From Raffaelea ambrosiae (Eukaryota; Ascomycota; Sordariomycetes; Ophiostomatales; Ophiostomataceae): DNA of 64,000 nt. Below, one piece after another: positions 22,388-34,900 of this stretch; position 1 is the stretch's first letter; each line of letters starts with the position of its first letter. A program made the position numbers and the translations under genes. The stretch covers positions 1,400,174 through 1,464,173 of the forward strand of contig PCDI01000001.1 in NCBI GenBank assembly GCA_002778195.1, written 5' to 3'. Under the pieces are notes generated by a model that made no database searches, was not told where the DNA came from, and saw nothing but the letters and a program-made list of their open reading frames with translations.

Positions 22388-25300
22388 AAGAGAGGGAAGT
22401 CGGGACTCTCTAGGAGGTGACGGAAAATGGGGTATTACAGGGCTCTTGGAGACGGCGGAAAATGAGGTACAACAGAACTCTTTTCCGTGCAAACATCTTT
22501 TGTGCGAACCGCTTCGCCTGCGTTTTTTTGCCTTTGCGTCTCTGTTCCCCTCTTGCATGTACACTGCGTCCCTTTTTCGTCCCCTTTCCCGCGTATCTAG
22601 TTTTTTCCTGCATATGCATGTGCTTGTTGTGTCCCTCGGAACCAGCTCCGAGGCGGCAGTGCAGGCCCGCATGGGATCGACAGGTCAGGGGGGGAGAGGA
22701 TGGTTCAGGAACGAGCGTTGGAACGAGTTCGAGAACAAAGCGTGGGAACGTGGGTGCTACCCTTTCCCTTACTCCCTTCCCGAGGCATGCCGTGTCTTGC
22801 TAAAGGGAAGGGGAGGGAGAGTGGGGGGTTTGTTTCTGATATTGGATAGGCGAGAGATGATGTACGATTGTATGAAAAGAGAGGGGGAGGGGGGGCGACG
22901 AACCATCACGAGGCCTATATTGCGGCATCTGCTAAGGGGAGGGGAGGGGCAGGGAAAGGAAAACCATAGAGGTTCTTCTATTTTATTCTGTCCACCTCTA
23001 TTTCTCTTTGTTTCATTTTATTCTTTTATAAGGGGGATGGATTATACAGGCATATGGGTGGGCCGGTTTGGGGAGAAAGTCATGTTCTTGGGGGACTTCC
23101 ATGTTTTGCATTCTTCTTTTCGGCTTCTATTTGGTGGCAGATCCCAGAAAGATCTTCCATTTTTCTTTCCTCCCTCTTTTCTTTTTCTTTTCCTTTTTCT
23201 TCCATGCGAGGCGTTTTCGGGAATCCCGTCCACTTGGGACGGCACGGGCTGGGAAAGGACGGGTTCGTCTGATGATAGGATGGACGGAGACGCCAGACGG
23301 CAGGGACATCGTTTGATGACAAGGAACGGGCAAAGAGAAATCTCGAGACGAGAGACAAAAGGTGAACAACAAGGACCAAAAAAAAAGAGAATAAAAGCCA
23401 TGAAGAGCACAGACACAAAGGGAGGGGGGCAATCTATCCAGACGGCATACGCTTGGATTTGGGGTTTCATGTATCAGATTTACGACAAAGACGAAAAAGA
23501 AGAAACTGCAGGGAAGGGACGTGGTTTGTTAGTGTAATTGTCGGCTAGGTGCGTAATTGTTCAATGTGTACATATTGATGTATTTCCAGCTCTCTTCCTT
23601 TTACGCCGTCGTGTCAGTATCTCTACAACAGGCACAAAAAAGATGCACGAACTGATATTTCAATATTCGCATCCACTAAAATAAAGGGTGGATAGATTTG
23701 ACGGGCTATCAGACAGGATTGAAGCCCTGCTTCGGTGTTCGTTTGTTTGGTTCCCAACGTCTGCTTTCCAAAACGTGCCATCACCCGAGGTGCTGCTGCA
23801 ACCACGGAAGAACCCGATTGGCAGCCACACCGTCATATGCCTTTTTTTTTTTGGTCCTCCTGAGTTGTGGTGTTTCTGACTCTTTGTTCGATTTTATTGA
23901 TAATTATTTCCTCTTCCATCGTCCTTCTGTGGCACGGCTGTCCCTAAAACAGCGATCCCGACGTCTTGGACACGGCTCGGCGGAACCGACCTGTTTCTGG
24001 TGTGTGGGCGGGTGGTCTAGGTCTAGGGACTCGGCGTGTTCTTCTTTCTTCCCAATTCGAATGACGATGCTTGAACAAGGGCAACGAAGAGTCGTTCGTC
24101 TGAAGGTTCCCTGTGAACAGCTCGCTTTTGGTCGTGTGTCCTGACTTTTTTTCCGATTTCTGTGCTCTTGCTCTGTTCTGGTTTGCCACGTATTTTCTGA
24201 TTCATATGTAAATACATTTTCATAGGGCTCTGTGCCGTTCCTTTGACATGCACAGTCCTGCAGGTACCGGGCCCGCTGTCTTGAACTCGTACATGTCATC
24301 TGCCACGGCTTGTGGCGGCATGGTATCATAGTTACTCGGCCTTCCATTCTCCCCTGAACCTTGCCATGATTACCCCGGAAGAAGGATGCAGGAATGGAAG
24401 AACTATGGACACCGAGGGGCTGCAATTTATGCCACTCTCGCGTCTGCCTCCTAGAAAGGGAAGCGGGTAAGAGGGAATGTGCACATGTGCACTGGTCGTG
24501 CGTTTGTCATCACAAAGTGTGTTCTCCATATTCGATCATTCTTTCGTCCTCAATATTGACGACCCCTTGTGGTCCCATGGTATGTCTTTGTCATCACCCC
24601 TCCCCTACTTTCTCCCCCCGGTTTACAGGAAACCAACAGATGCTTAAGAGGACCTTGATATGGGAAAGGGTCGAGAGGGGGGGTAAAAAAAAAATAAGAA
24701 AGAAGAGCAGCAGGAAGGCAAGACCCCACCGGTTCTTTCTTCTGCCGTCCTTTCCTGCCCTCGCCGGTCATTGCTTTCTATCGTCCTCTTCACTTAGCTG
24801 CCATAACGAGATTCTATCGAAGAGGCGGTGCATCTGCTCTTTTTTGTACCCGTGCCTATGGATTCTCGAATATACATGGAAGCGAGGCGAGATAGCGAAT
24901 CTGACCTGTTCTGATGCGGCACCACAACAAGCAGACAATCGCAATCCACGGAACAAAATGTGGCAATGAATCATACGCTGTCGTGACTGCTTCGGTCCTC
25001 GAATGGGGGATATAGGAACAAAGAGGGGGTGTTAACAAGCCGCACATAAGAAGAGCCACGCTCACATGGACACCGACAGAACGAGCACACACCGCCAGAA
25101 TCAACCCTTGATTGGTTGGGTCTTGGGAGACAAAGCCATTTGCTCGGATAGACAGATAGGACATACAAGAAGCCGAAAAGGGGGTCCTTGTGCTATTGCT
25201 CCTCTCGCTCGGGGTGATTGTTTGGTTGCCTCTGAAGATCAGAATGGGTGGGTATGCATCATCGTCCAGAAAGGCAGATAAGGGAACGATCGGGAAAAGA

Positions 25301-26301
25301 AAGGGACGCGGATCATTCACGTCTCCCCTCTTCCCCCTGTTTGCCCTGCTTCCCATCCGTGTCCCTGTATACCCTGTACGTTGATCGAAAGAAGCAAAGG
25401 TTCTGGCCCCCATGCCCAAATTTCCTCGCTCGTACATCCCCCGAAGAGGAAAAAGAGGACTAAAGAGGGAAGCCTGTTTAACCATAGCATTTCATGATTG
25501 ACGAGAGAGGGGGGGACCCGTTCTCTGAGATCTTGTCGCCGTTCTGGGGCTCTTCATCTTCTTGGATACTGATAACAGTGGTCAGGAAACCAGATATAGA
25601 GGCGAGAGACAACGAGCACGCAAAACGAAAAGGGATCAAGAGGGAGGGGGCTGCAACGTCTTCATTGTCTCTACAAATAAGCCGCCCCTTCCGCCCCAAA
25701 ATAGCAAAAGTGGTAGACTACTAGCCTTGCCATCCATCCATACCAGTCACAAGAATCTCCCTTCTCCCCTACCGCACTCTGCTGTTCCTTCGTCGCCTCT
25801 TGCATCTTGACAAAGACGATTCACAGAGGTCGAGTTTGAACCAAGAAGAGAGGCATCGACAGACTCGTACAATCCATCTTCATTCTTCTCTCAAAGTCGC
25901 ATCGACATCATCGACAAAACACCAGTCCGCATCAGAGAAGGCTGCTTCCCGCCCAGCTGCTTGTCAATATCAATGTTCGTTTGGCCTTTATTTTCTATCT
26001 ACAAGTCTTTGATTTCTCGTGTGTTGTCTTTTCTCTTCCTTCGTTCAGAAGCCTCTTCATCAGTTTCTGGGTTCTGCCATCAATGTTTCCCCATTTTCCT
26101 TGTCCCTCTTCTCTCCTATCCTCTTTCCAAGAGCCAACTGGGTCGGACACTGATGCTGCTGCCCCCCAACGCAACAGAAAATCGCCCGTAAATCAATCCG
26201 AAAACAGCCAGACAGCCTCGAGACAACCTATCCTGTCCCCCGTTTACGCCTTCAGACCATTATTGAAAGCACACGGTACATCAACAAACCAGCCTGCCAA
26301 G
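22388..26301. other. 3.9 kb intergenic region
   Basis: This lies between IKS1 and the 54-residue gene. It is rich in purine/pyrimidine skewed runs (GGGAGGGG near 22805-22945, TTTCTTTT near 23165-23205). A plus-strand frame stays open for 394 codons (22353-23537), but it has no ATG near its start and its composition mirrors the local base runs, so I do not call it a gene. From about 25720 on the sequence is CT-rich and looks like promoter and leader for the small gene. Confidence 0.55.
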
Positions 26302-26466
26302 ATGTGTATGCGCAAGATCTTCGTCCACCACCGTTGTGGCCACAGAATCACGGAACTCATCGAAAGCTGCGGAGATGTAGAGTGCAAATACATCTACGAT
26401 GCCCAGGTGGTGACTAACAAATACACCTGCATCGTTCCCAACTGTGTCTTCTACGGTCACTTTTAG
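26302..26466 (+). CDS. 54-residue Cys/His-rich small protein (possible zinc-binding microprotein)
   Basis: The ATG at 26302 (context GCCAAG-ATG) opens a short basic protein beginning MCMRKIFVHHRCGHRITELI. Paired ligands are evenly spaced: Cys12-x-His14, Cys23-x4-Cys28, Cys43-x4-Cys48 and His53 just before the C-terminus. That is enough for one or two metal sites in only 54 residues. The upstream frame is also open but becomes leader-like (Ser/Phe/Leu-rich from CT runs), so the later ATG is preferred. As far as I know, short fungal proteins starting Met-Cys with an RCGH core are common in sordariomycetes and have no assigned function. A long CT-rich leader precedes it and an A-run follows the stop. 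No nearby gene suggests a role. Confidence 0.6.
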   Translation: MCMRKIFVHHRCGHRITELIESCGDVECKYIYDAQVVTNKYTCIVPNCVFYGHF

Positions 26467-28470
26467 AACAAAAAAAAGGCAGAGAGATGGAGTTGCATTT
26501 CGGTTCCCACGAGGGTCTTGCTCTTCCTACTTGTGTGCTCAAATAAACTGTTCCTCTGATTTTTCTCTTCTTTTTTTTTTTCTGTCCGTTTTTCTGCCTT
26601 TCTGCTTTCCTAGTTTTTGTATTTTCCAAACAATGTTTTGTTTTTTTGCTTCTATATAACTTTCTCAACTCTCTTTCGCTTTTTATTTTTTTGAATTGCG
26701 ATCAAAGTCCATTCTTTCTTCGCAATTTGTTCTTATTTTGCTGTACTTTGTCTTCAAGTCTTTGTTCGCCAGACCAGTCTGTTGCGCCAGAGTGTTGGAC
26801 ACCATTACGAGACCACGAATGACGGCCACAGTTTGCTGTATTCCTAGGTATAGGGTCGAGGCAGTCGCTTGGAGGATTTCTGGCTCTCTTTGATTTCCTG
26901 TTTCTATTTCCTAGTTTAGTCCTTTTTTCCCTTACAATAAAGTCACTCTGTTTTTCTCAGTTACGGGACATTCGGCGTCGTTTCTGTCGCCCAAGACGTG
27001 TGATCTTTGTTTGCACTCTTGAGCAATACAAAATTGTTTCCTATGTTATGAGCACCCACCACCGCCATCTTCAGCTCGTAGCAGACCTGCAGGAAGATCA
27101 AAGGAGGGGAAAGTGATCGTTGGCATAGCCTTGTAGGACTCCGTGAACGGAGAGGGGGGAACGACAAGAGGACAAATCAAAGGGGAACGGTCTAGGGAAA
27201 CCACCACACCGAGTGGCTACCCCTGAAACAAGTCCAGCATGGATCCGTGGTCAACCCCGTCTTTAGGCATTCCTTCCATGAGACAGCCTGGCAGCTCGGC
27301 GGAAAGATTGCCAGACAGAGGTTAGTCGCTCGACCTACGCCACCTTTTGGGGGGATGGGGGATGCAGCCCAACTGGGTCTGCCAATGGCGGAGATGCCTG
27401 GGGGGGACCGACCTCTGACCGAACCCTACAACGGTCCCCTGCCTATCCGGTTCGTGCCGTTGACTGCGTGTGTGTCTTCTCGTCTGAACGAAGGAGAACT
27501 GATTTCGTCTGGAATGGCTTGGCTGGTATTGCTACAAATAGGAAGGACCTTTTTTGTGACATAACAACGCCCATCTTAACGACGGTATAAGGTAAGGTTT
27601 ACGCGGCGGAAGGTCCTAATAGTCTTCCCAGGTATAGTGTTTTGACAATGAACAATCCCAGATAAACCGAGCAAACCGAGCGAACCAAACCACACAAACA
27701 CGCACACACGCACACACGCACACACAGTCCAATATCAAATACAGTTTCAACAAGGTACAAGAACCATTTTCCCGGAAGACACCGAGCGGATTGGCAATGG
27801 ATATATGTATATAGATAAATATATACATATATATACATATGCCCAGGCAGCAAATCGCAGGACGTCCATGACATCAGATGGCCCATGGGCAATTATCATG
27901 ATAATAAGACAATATTGAACAGAGTAGATGCACACACACGCTCCACCACACCTGCGGGAGGGGGGTATCATGAAGCAACGATAGAAAGGCAGATGGTGAG
28001 TGCGTGCTATCCTCCTGAAGGGAGCTTGGGAACTCTTGCACTATACGCAATGTAGCGAAGCGGACAAAAAAAAGGACGTAGGTGCCAGGGGGGGTGCAAC
28101 GTCAGCTTTAACGGCTTGCTGGGTGGAGAGGATCGGTATGCTCTCAATCTGCAGCCCCCCCACGAAGCCCTGTTTTCTTCCTTGGGCCGAAGGGCTTGCC
28201 AAAGGGTCTCGAAAAGGGACACCGGCATTCCCAAACGGTACGTCTTGGGCCGATGATGACCCAAACAGACAAGACAGGCTGTCTTGGATGGGCAACCCCA
28301 TGAAAAAGTCCCTGGACATGGTGCAAGAGAATGTCTCTATTCTCTCATGCACTCATGACACATGGCACACGGCACATGGCAGCACGGAACATGACAGGGT
28401 CAAATTAGGAAAAAGAAAAAAAAAAGAGTCCCTCGACACAGTACTGTGTCCGGCTCCTCCTCCTCCTCTC
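26467..28470. other. intergenic region with AT and CA microsatellites
   Basis: This 2.0 kb contains a T-rich 3' flank (26560-26700), a CA/CG-rich run at about 27695-27727 (CACACGCA units) and an AT-rich run at 27800-27842 (ATATATACATAT type). The open frames lack ATG starts or protein-like composition. No gene is called. Confidence 0.55.
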
Positions 28471-29229
28471 TCATCTGTGGGGCCTTGTGGCCGTTGCCGT
28501 CGACCCCCCCGTCCCCGTCATGTCCCGGTCGTGCAGCATCTGCCACTTGCTGTGGGCGGCGTTGATGTGCGTCCGCAGGTCCTCGGCCGTCTCGTAGGTC
28601 TGGGCCACGCCGCTCGACGTGCACAAGACGCATCCGTAGGGGAAGGGGGGCGGGCCGGCCAGGCCGGCCGGGCCCGTGAGATTGCCCCCCAGGGCAGGAG
28701 GGGGCCGCTCGCAGTGGCTCTTGGCCAGAAAGCGGCGCGACATGCTGAAGCCGTCCTTGAGCAGGAGCGGCTGGGCGGCGGTGTAGCGGAAGCCGCAGCG
28801 GCACTTGCGGGCTGTCGGCACGGGCCGGCGCACGTCGACCTGCAGGGCCATGGCCTCGGGGCAGAAGATGTGGAAGACGCTGTTTTTGGGGCGGGACGAG
28901 GCGGCGGCGGCGGCGGCGGCGGCGGCGGAAGTCGGGTCCGCTGGGAACAGGTCCACCGGGGGCCGGTCCGCCGGGGGCCCCATCTTGGCTTTTCGTTTTG
29001 GGTCTGCGTCGCCCGGGGCTCGTGCCGCCACCAAATCCGGAAGCGGCGGTACCGGCGGCGGCAGCGGCAGCCGGGGCCGCATCTTGGGGGTGAGCGGTGG
29101 TGACGGGGGCTCGGACTGGAAGACGAGCGGGCTGGAGAGGACCGACCAGGCGGTGGTCATGGCGTCGTCTTCGTACGGGGTGAGCCAGCGGGCCGAGGGG
29201 GCGGCGGCGGCCGGGGGGACTGGTGCGGT

Positions 29230-29260
<31 letters not shown>

Positions 29261-29946
29261 ATGATGGCTAGGGTGGGCTTCTGGCCCGGAGAACGGAGTG
29301 CTGCCGTAGGCGGCCAGGGCGAAGGCGATGTGGCCGCTAGGACTGCCGCGGCCGCTCCCCCATCCTCGTCTCGCCGTGCCTCTTCCCGTGACGGCGACCG
29401 CCATTTGGGCGTGGGCAGGTCCTCGGGCAAATCGGGCCGGCTGGCGGCCAGGCGCTGGTACTGGTCGTGGAGGGCCTGGAGGGCGGCGATGCGCACCGTC
29501 TCGGACGCCTGCAGGATGGCGTTGATATCGAGCGGGCCGGACGCCGCGGCCGTGGCATGGCGCAGGACGGCGAGCTGGTGCTGGAGGAGGCTCATCTGGT
29601 CTGCCAGAGCTCGCCGGCAGGTTCCTGTATAGTTGGTTAGCAGACTCGACCAGTAGATAGGAGAGAGTAAGGAATCGGAAGGAGAGCATGGGGGGGGCGT
29701 ACTATCTCCTCGGGCATACACCGTCCCGAGGATGGCGTGGCCGACCGAGTACGTCTCGTTGACGCGGGCGCCCATGTGGAGCGACGTCGTGAGGGCGCAG
29801 TTGGTCATGCCGCCGACGCCCTTGGTGCCGGGTCGGCGGTAGTGGTTGGCGCGTTCGCGGCTGGTGCGCCATTGCGTGTAGAGCTTGAGGGCGAGCTCGA
29901 AGGCGGATGAGAGGTCCGCCACGGTCTCGGCCACGGGGCGGTCCAT
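28471..29946 (-). CDS. Hypothetical fungal protein with N-terminal helical region and C-terminal C2H2-like finger
   Basis: Two exons (29946-29703, 29624-28471) give 465 residues. The N-terminal part (PVAETVADLSSAFELALKLY, then TSRERANHYRRPGT and NCALTTSLHMG) and the start of exon 2 (TCRRALADQMSLLQHQLAVL) form long amphipathic helices, as in many uncharacterised fungal proteins. The middle is Pro/Ala/Thr low complexity with an Ala run (nt 28900-28925). The C-terminus has Cys pairs CRCGFRYTA and YGCVLC, followed by LRTHINAAH, a C2H2-like finger. The intron leaves phase 1 and restores Arg-Thr-Cys; both exons are also open through it. The ATG at 29946 sits just after a possible acceptor (TTCCTTCAG), so an upstream exon may exist. 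The function is unknown. Confidence 0.65.
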
Positions 29947-31237
29947 GGTCGAGTACTCTGAAGGAAAAGACACGGGGGAAAAAAGAAAAAAAAAGGGGGA
30001 CAAACAAGGCAGGCCCAATTGTCAAGACAGGCCCGGACGACAAGAGAAAGGTCAACACCGGCCCATCCAATCCCAGCAATATCAACAGAAGAGACGACAG
30101 TCCCCGGACGACAAAGACGTCCTGCCGTCCCCTTTCTTTTCTTTAGAAAAAAGGGACCGCTGGGCGACTTATCTTACCGACAGGGGGCCGGGCCAACACA
30201 ATCGAAACACGAAATGAATGGGACAATGGAACATGCGTATCGCGGAAAATGGGAAGGGCTAAAGATTAAAAAAAAACGGACTACATTCTCTCTCCGGGTG
30301 GAGGCGTGGACAAGGGCGGGCGATGGACCAGGGGTTTGCTTGTCCGTGCCGTTTCGTTTGTTTCGTTTCGTTTCTTCTTCTTCACAAAGAGTGGAGAGAA
30401 GGCACACGACACAAAAAACGACTTCAGGTCAACGGTCGGGCAGACATGTTTTGGGAAATCCAATTTGCCCGGCTAGCTGAGCGCTTGCCAGGCTGACCTC
30501 GCCTTTTTTTTTTCTTTCTTTTTTTTTCTTTTCTTTTCGCGTTTGCTTTTGCTTTTTCCCGTCTCCTCGGGCTGGGCTCTCTCTCCCCCTTGTTCTCGAC
30601 CTTCCTGAAGGGCCAAGCGTCCTGCATATGCCAGCCAACGAGGAGCTGCGACCAGGCAGGAGGTCTTGGCTGTCTGTGCTTTCCTGGCGTCCTGCGCAGC
30701 CGGGGAGGGGGGGGGCCGGCGCACGAAGGAACAACGCCTTGTTCCCAAACGGACGTAGCGAGCTGCTCTGGGGGGGAAAAAGGTTGATACGAGTACGGGA
30801 AGGCGAGAGTCCAAGTCAGACACACTGCCAAGGGGGATGCAATAGCGACGACAACTAGTATCTTGCGGCTCTGTGGGTTTCGGCCTCGTCCGAGCAGACA
30901 CGGTGTCAAATAGAGAGAGAAGGGGGTTGATCGGGACGACAGGCATGGACGGCAACGAATCCTGAGGATCGCAAACGCTGGGGGGGAAGAGGGGGGGGGG
31001 GGGGGGGGACGGAGCATGGTAAGGCGAGCTGACCCAAATGAGCTGGGGCCCTTGTTTCCCCAGGGCTGTGCGATGCCATTGGGCAGCCGGCCCGCTCACC
31101 AATTGGACGGGGTTCCGTTGCGCGGACCAGCCCAGCGTGTGGGTCCCCCACTCACGTAAGATGCCAACCCTGGGCGTAGTGTATTACATAGTATGAAGCC
31201 ATCGCCATCCCCGTATCCGCAGTCATCCTCGTCCACC
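29947..31237. other. intergenic region with a long G homopolymer
   Basis: This 1.3 kb contains purine-rich runs near 29965-30000, pyrimidine/TTTC runs at 30505-30540, and a near-continuous G tract at about 30988-31010. The last 55 bp hold the left copy (31185-31202) of the direct repeat that brackets the Zn2Cys6 pseudogene. No gene is supported. Confidence 0.55.
31185..31202 (+). repeat. left copy of an 18-bp direct repeat flanking the Zn2Cys6 pseudogene
   Basis: TACATAGTATGAAGCCAT. It matches 33299-33316 at 17 of 18 positions. Both copies also have TGGGCGT a little upstream. The 5' half is the 9-bp word TACATAGTA that recurs through the intergenic DNA of this window. Confidence 0.8.
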
Positions 31238-31975
31238 ATGGTTGGTCCGGTGCGCACGCGACTGGCCTGTGGCCGCTGCCGATGCGCAGAGGCTGCGCTG
31301 TTCCAAGCAGGCAGGTAGCCGTGTGTGCGGACGCTGTGCCAACACGGGGGCGTCTTGTGTGTTCAGCCCCATCAGCAAAGGGGCGGCGCATTGCTATCGA
31401 AACATGGCCCGCAACATGGGCCTGGGACAGTCCACTGCTGCTGCTGCTGCTGCTGCGACCACCACCACCACTACCACGTTCGAGGCCCAGCGCCTGACGG
31501 ACGCGTACAGCGAGGCGTCCGGGTGACATCCACACGGGGCCCATCCCGGGGCCGCTCGCGGAGATGGGCGGCGGCCCTGGATGCCAGCGGGCCGGTGGCC
31601 ACCAGCACGTCAGGAGCGGCCACCACCGCCTCCGGTCCACGAGCCGACCCCGTGGTCGCCAACCTGCTGGTGAGCGGGCACCAGCGGCTGCTCGACGTGC
31701 TCGCGCCGGTCGCGCGCGGGATGCTCGTTGGAACGGCAGCTGCTGAAGCTCCAGCTTGGTCTCTTGAAAGAACGCCACACCCAGACACCGGGGCAAGTCT
31801 CCCGACTGGTTTCTTCATTACCCAGCAGCAGCCGAACCACCACCACCACCACCACCAGCATGTGAGAAAGCCGGCCGGCTGCTTGCGGGGGGCCTACCGG
31901 GATAAACTGGTGAGCGTCAAGCATCCAGTTCCACGCACCCTGGCCAAAACCTCAGAACGCCTGTACACCTCTTAG
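31238..31975 (+). pseudogene. Broken Zn2Cys6 (AflR-like) transcription factor
   Basis: From ATG 31238 the frame reads MVGPVRTRLACGRC and then derails to a stop at about 31316. Skipping one base (the extra C at 31280) gives DAQRLRC and VCGRCANTGASCVFSP. Together these match a fungal binuclear zinc cluster, CX2CX6CX8CX2CX6C, so the cluster is split by a +1 frameshift. A Thr/Ala triplet run follows and that frame ends at 31526. A third segment in the original frame (31600-31975) contains DPVVANLLVSGHQRLLDVL, which resembles the conserved region after the DNA-binding domain of AflR-type regulators, then a His run. At least two frame changes and a short C-terminus argue for a decayed gene. A sequencing error could explain one break, not both. 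No biosynthetic cluster genes lie nearby. Confidence 0.6.
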
Positions 31976-34900
31976 AAAATGCCGTGGCTGCCCTGGACAA
32001 CAGCTCAAGGATGATTTTTGGGCAGGTTCCAGATCGTCAGCGAAGGTCACCGTTGGGTCCCAGTTCATCGTCGTGTGCTGATTTGTTTGATTCTCTGGCT
32101 GGTTTGGTTGTTCTGCACCCTGAGCATCTTTTGTATTGGACCGGCTAAACGTAGACGCAAGCAGTATTTCAAAGGCAGCATCAAAAGCAGCCTCAGTATC
32201 AGGTCTGTCCCCAACAATAGCTGCTCCCATAGTCTCGTCATGATTTCTACCGTAAGGTATCTGGGTCTCTTCCCCCGAGACATTTGGACGTCCTAGACGA
32301 CGACGTCAGGTCTTTAGTCCGGTCCTAGACCTGAGCTCTCCTAGTTGAACACCACATTGCCCGTGGTCTCTCGCTTGTGGGGGGCTTACGCGTTTCGAGC
32401 GACGGGGGATGATGTTGACGAAGTCATAATCCCGTTTCCTGTTCAGCACGACTCCTACACAGAACAGGGGACGGCTCGATGGCAAGGAGGATGCCTTTCT
32501 TTGGTAGTCACAATCCACGTGATATCAGAGGATCCATAATGATAATTTCAAAGCTTTCTATTCCTGCGTGTTCCTCACAGGCCATCGACACAGCTTACTC
32601 GCCGGCACCCATGCGGACCACGTGTTACAGCTGATCTCGACCATACGACGAGTTGACCAAGGCGGCTTCAAAACAAGATACAATACGAAACAGGAGCAGA
32701 CAACCTACAGGAGGAAATCCAAGCTTGCTCAAAAGCTATGTGCGCCTCGAGTTTCCTAATGGAGGTAGCTCTCCCAACAGAGAGCTTCCCAATGGAGCTC
32801 GTGGAGAAACAGATCGTGGAAAATACTAAAAGGCGGTTTTGCTTTGGCCCACTGGCATAGTGCGCTGGAAAAATGGATCAAAAGAGGTGGGCGGATCGCC
32901 AGTTTCTCTACTATTTTCTCTGGTTACCACGGTCTAGAATAAAATCGCCAAGCGAGAGAAGCGATGGGGAGGAGAAGCAAGAGGAAACGTATCTAGACGA
33001 AGAAAAGGAGGCTGTGCCTTTTGGGGAAGCTGCTCGTGATTGTGAGAAAATTTTCTCTCTTATTTTTTTTTTTCCCCTTCTATTTTTGCGTATGCTGAGG
33101 AGCAATGGGAATAACGGCGTCCCCAATTTGCTGGTTAGTCTCGGCTTGTGTGGCTGGTGGCACTGCTGACTTTGTGGAGAGAGTAGCTTTTTTTCCCCCT
33201 TTCTTCTACGAACCTTCTACCAAGAGACGTGGGGCTCCTTCCTCTTCTTACTACCGCGCTCTTTCCGTTTGGGAGCATTGGGCGTGCAGCCAGAGTTATA
33301 CATAGTATGATGCCATTTACTACAGGGCTGAATTGACAACGCCGACGAGAACTCGATCGAGATAGACAGGACATCAGCGACGACACCGTACGCCTCGGGC
33401 TGGTCACGCCATTGGCCTGGATATCGTAGTGTTTGTTCCCTGAGCCCAACATGCAGCGGCGGTTCTTCAGCGGTTCTCGTTCCGTCTTCCGTGGTTCCCT
33501 GCGCATGCTCGTGTTCCATGTCGTCATCCTCTGTAGAAACTCCTGGGCACATCGATTTTTCTTTTTTTCTTTCTGTGCCTGTCGCTTTGCTGTGTTTGCC
33601 TTGCTTTGACCTGTTTGACCTACTGTTCCTGCCAGGCCTGTGTAAGCCCCTTTTCCACTTCGTTCCCAACAGAACAAGCCCAGCGCTGGACTGGCTCTTT
33701 TTTTGGCCCCCTTTGGGCCCCTTTGGGCCCCTTTGGCGCTGCGGACATCTGCCTGTTTCAGCAGACTCTCACTCATCATTCAGCCTCTCTCGTCTGCTCT
33801 CTTTTTTGCCCGCTCTTTTCGCTTTGCCACGGGTCTGGCCACGGGGACCAGAAAGCCGGCGCATGGCACTATGGCATGCAAAGCGAGTCTGCGTCGAACA
33901 CTAATACCCAGAGACTTACTATGTATTGCCGCCGCCCCCCTTCCTTTGTTTATGCGGCACGGCGCACTGTGTGCCCGCGTGAAGTTTTTCATTGACTGGT
34001 GAACTCCTCTTCCAGCATTCCTCCGGCAGTCGCGTGGACAAGCAAACTGCTGTTGAATCGTGCATCTTCTTCTTTCTAGTTTTCTTTTCCCCTCTTCTCT
34101 TTTCACCGCTTAGCAGTTTACAATCAAAAAGAGGGGAAGCAGAGCCCAAACGGGGAAAAAGGACAGCAGAGTTTTCCCCAGTAACACATGGTCGACAAAC
34201 AAGGAAGCCACGGCAGTATGCACTTCTGAAGACTCTTCCTTGTCAACAGATCACCAGCAACGCATTCCCTCCTCCCTCCCCCTGTCAACGAGTTAAAAGA
34301 CGTCACGAGGTGGAGACACTGGCGCCTTTTGTGTGGAGGCGGTGGACTGGCCATGGCAGACCATGCATGGCCCATGCATGGGACAATGATGGCGTTTCTG
34401 CTTTGGACGACGGGCATTGGTCGTTCGTGTTGTGCGAACCGTTGGTCAGTAATACTACACAGGTACCGGCAATTGCCTGTGAATCACCTTGTTTCTGCAT
34501 ACACTTTTGTCCGTGGCAGGTCAGTGATGACAGGCTTGGACGTCTCGAATGGGCTGCCGTGCCTCGACGGCCGCCGGGGAAATTGGACAGCGAACGGTTT
34601 GCAGTCGCCTCGTTCTTGCTCGTCTCTGTCTCTCTCTCCGAAAGGCCACTTTGACAGAGCTCTCAACGTGACGCTTGCAGAGGAAAACAAAAGACGGTCA
34701 GACACTCATGATCACTTTGTGTGGACCTGCAACTGCACGGTGTGCCTGGGCGGCCGCCCGGCCCTCACACGGCTCGTTCTCGACGACTGGGGCGCCCCAC
34801 TTGGGCTTGTCCCGGCCACATGTACTAGTACAATATATCGCAATGTAGCACGCCGCAGTCAGTCTGTACTCGGAACTTTGCGGTACCTGGCAGTCCAGCT

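Noticed and set aside
22353..23537. 394-codon plus-strand open frame after IKS1
   Set aside because: It overlaps the IKS1 end, has no early ATG, and its residues follow local G- and T-rich runs rather than any protein family.
28000..29103. 367-codon plus-strand open frame
   Set aside because: It is antisense to the C2H2-like gene; its Gly/Arg-rich composition is the mirror of that gene's codon bias.
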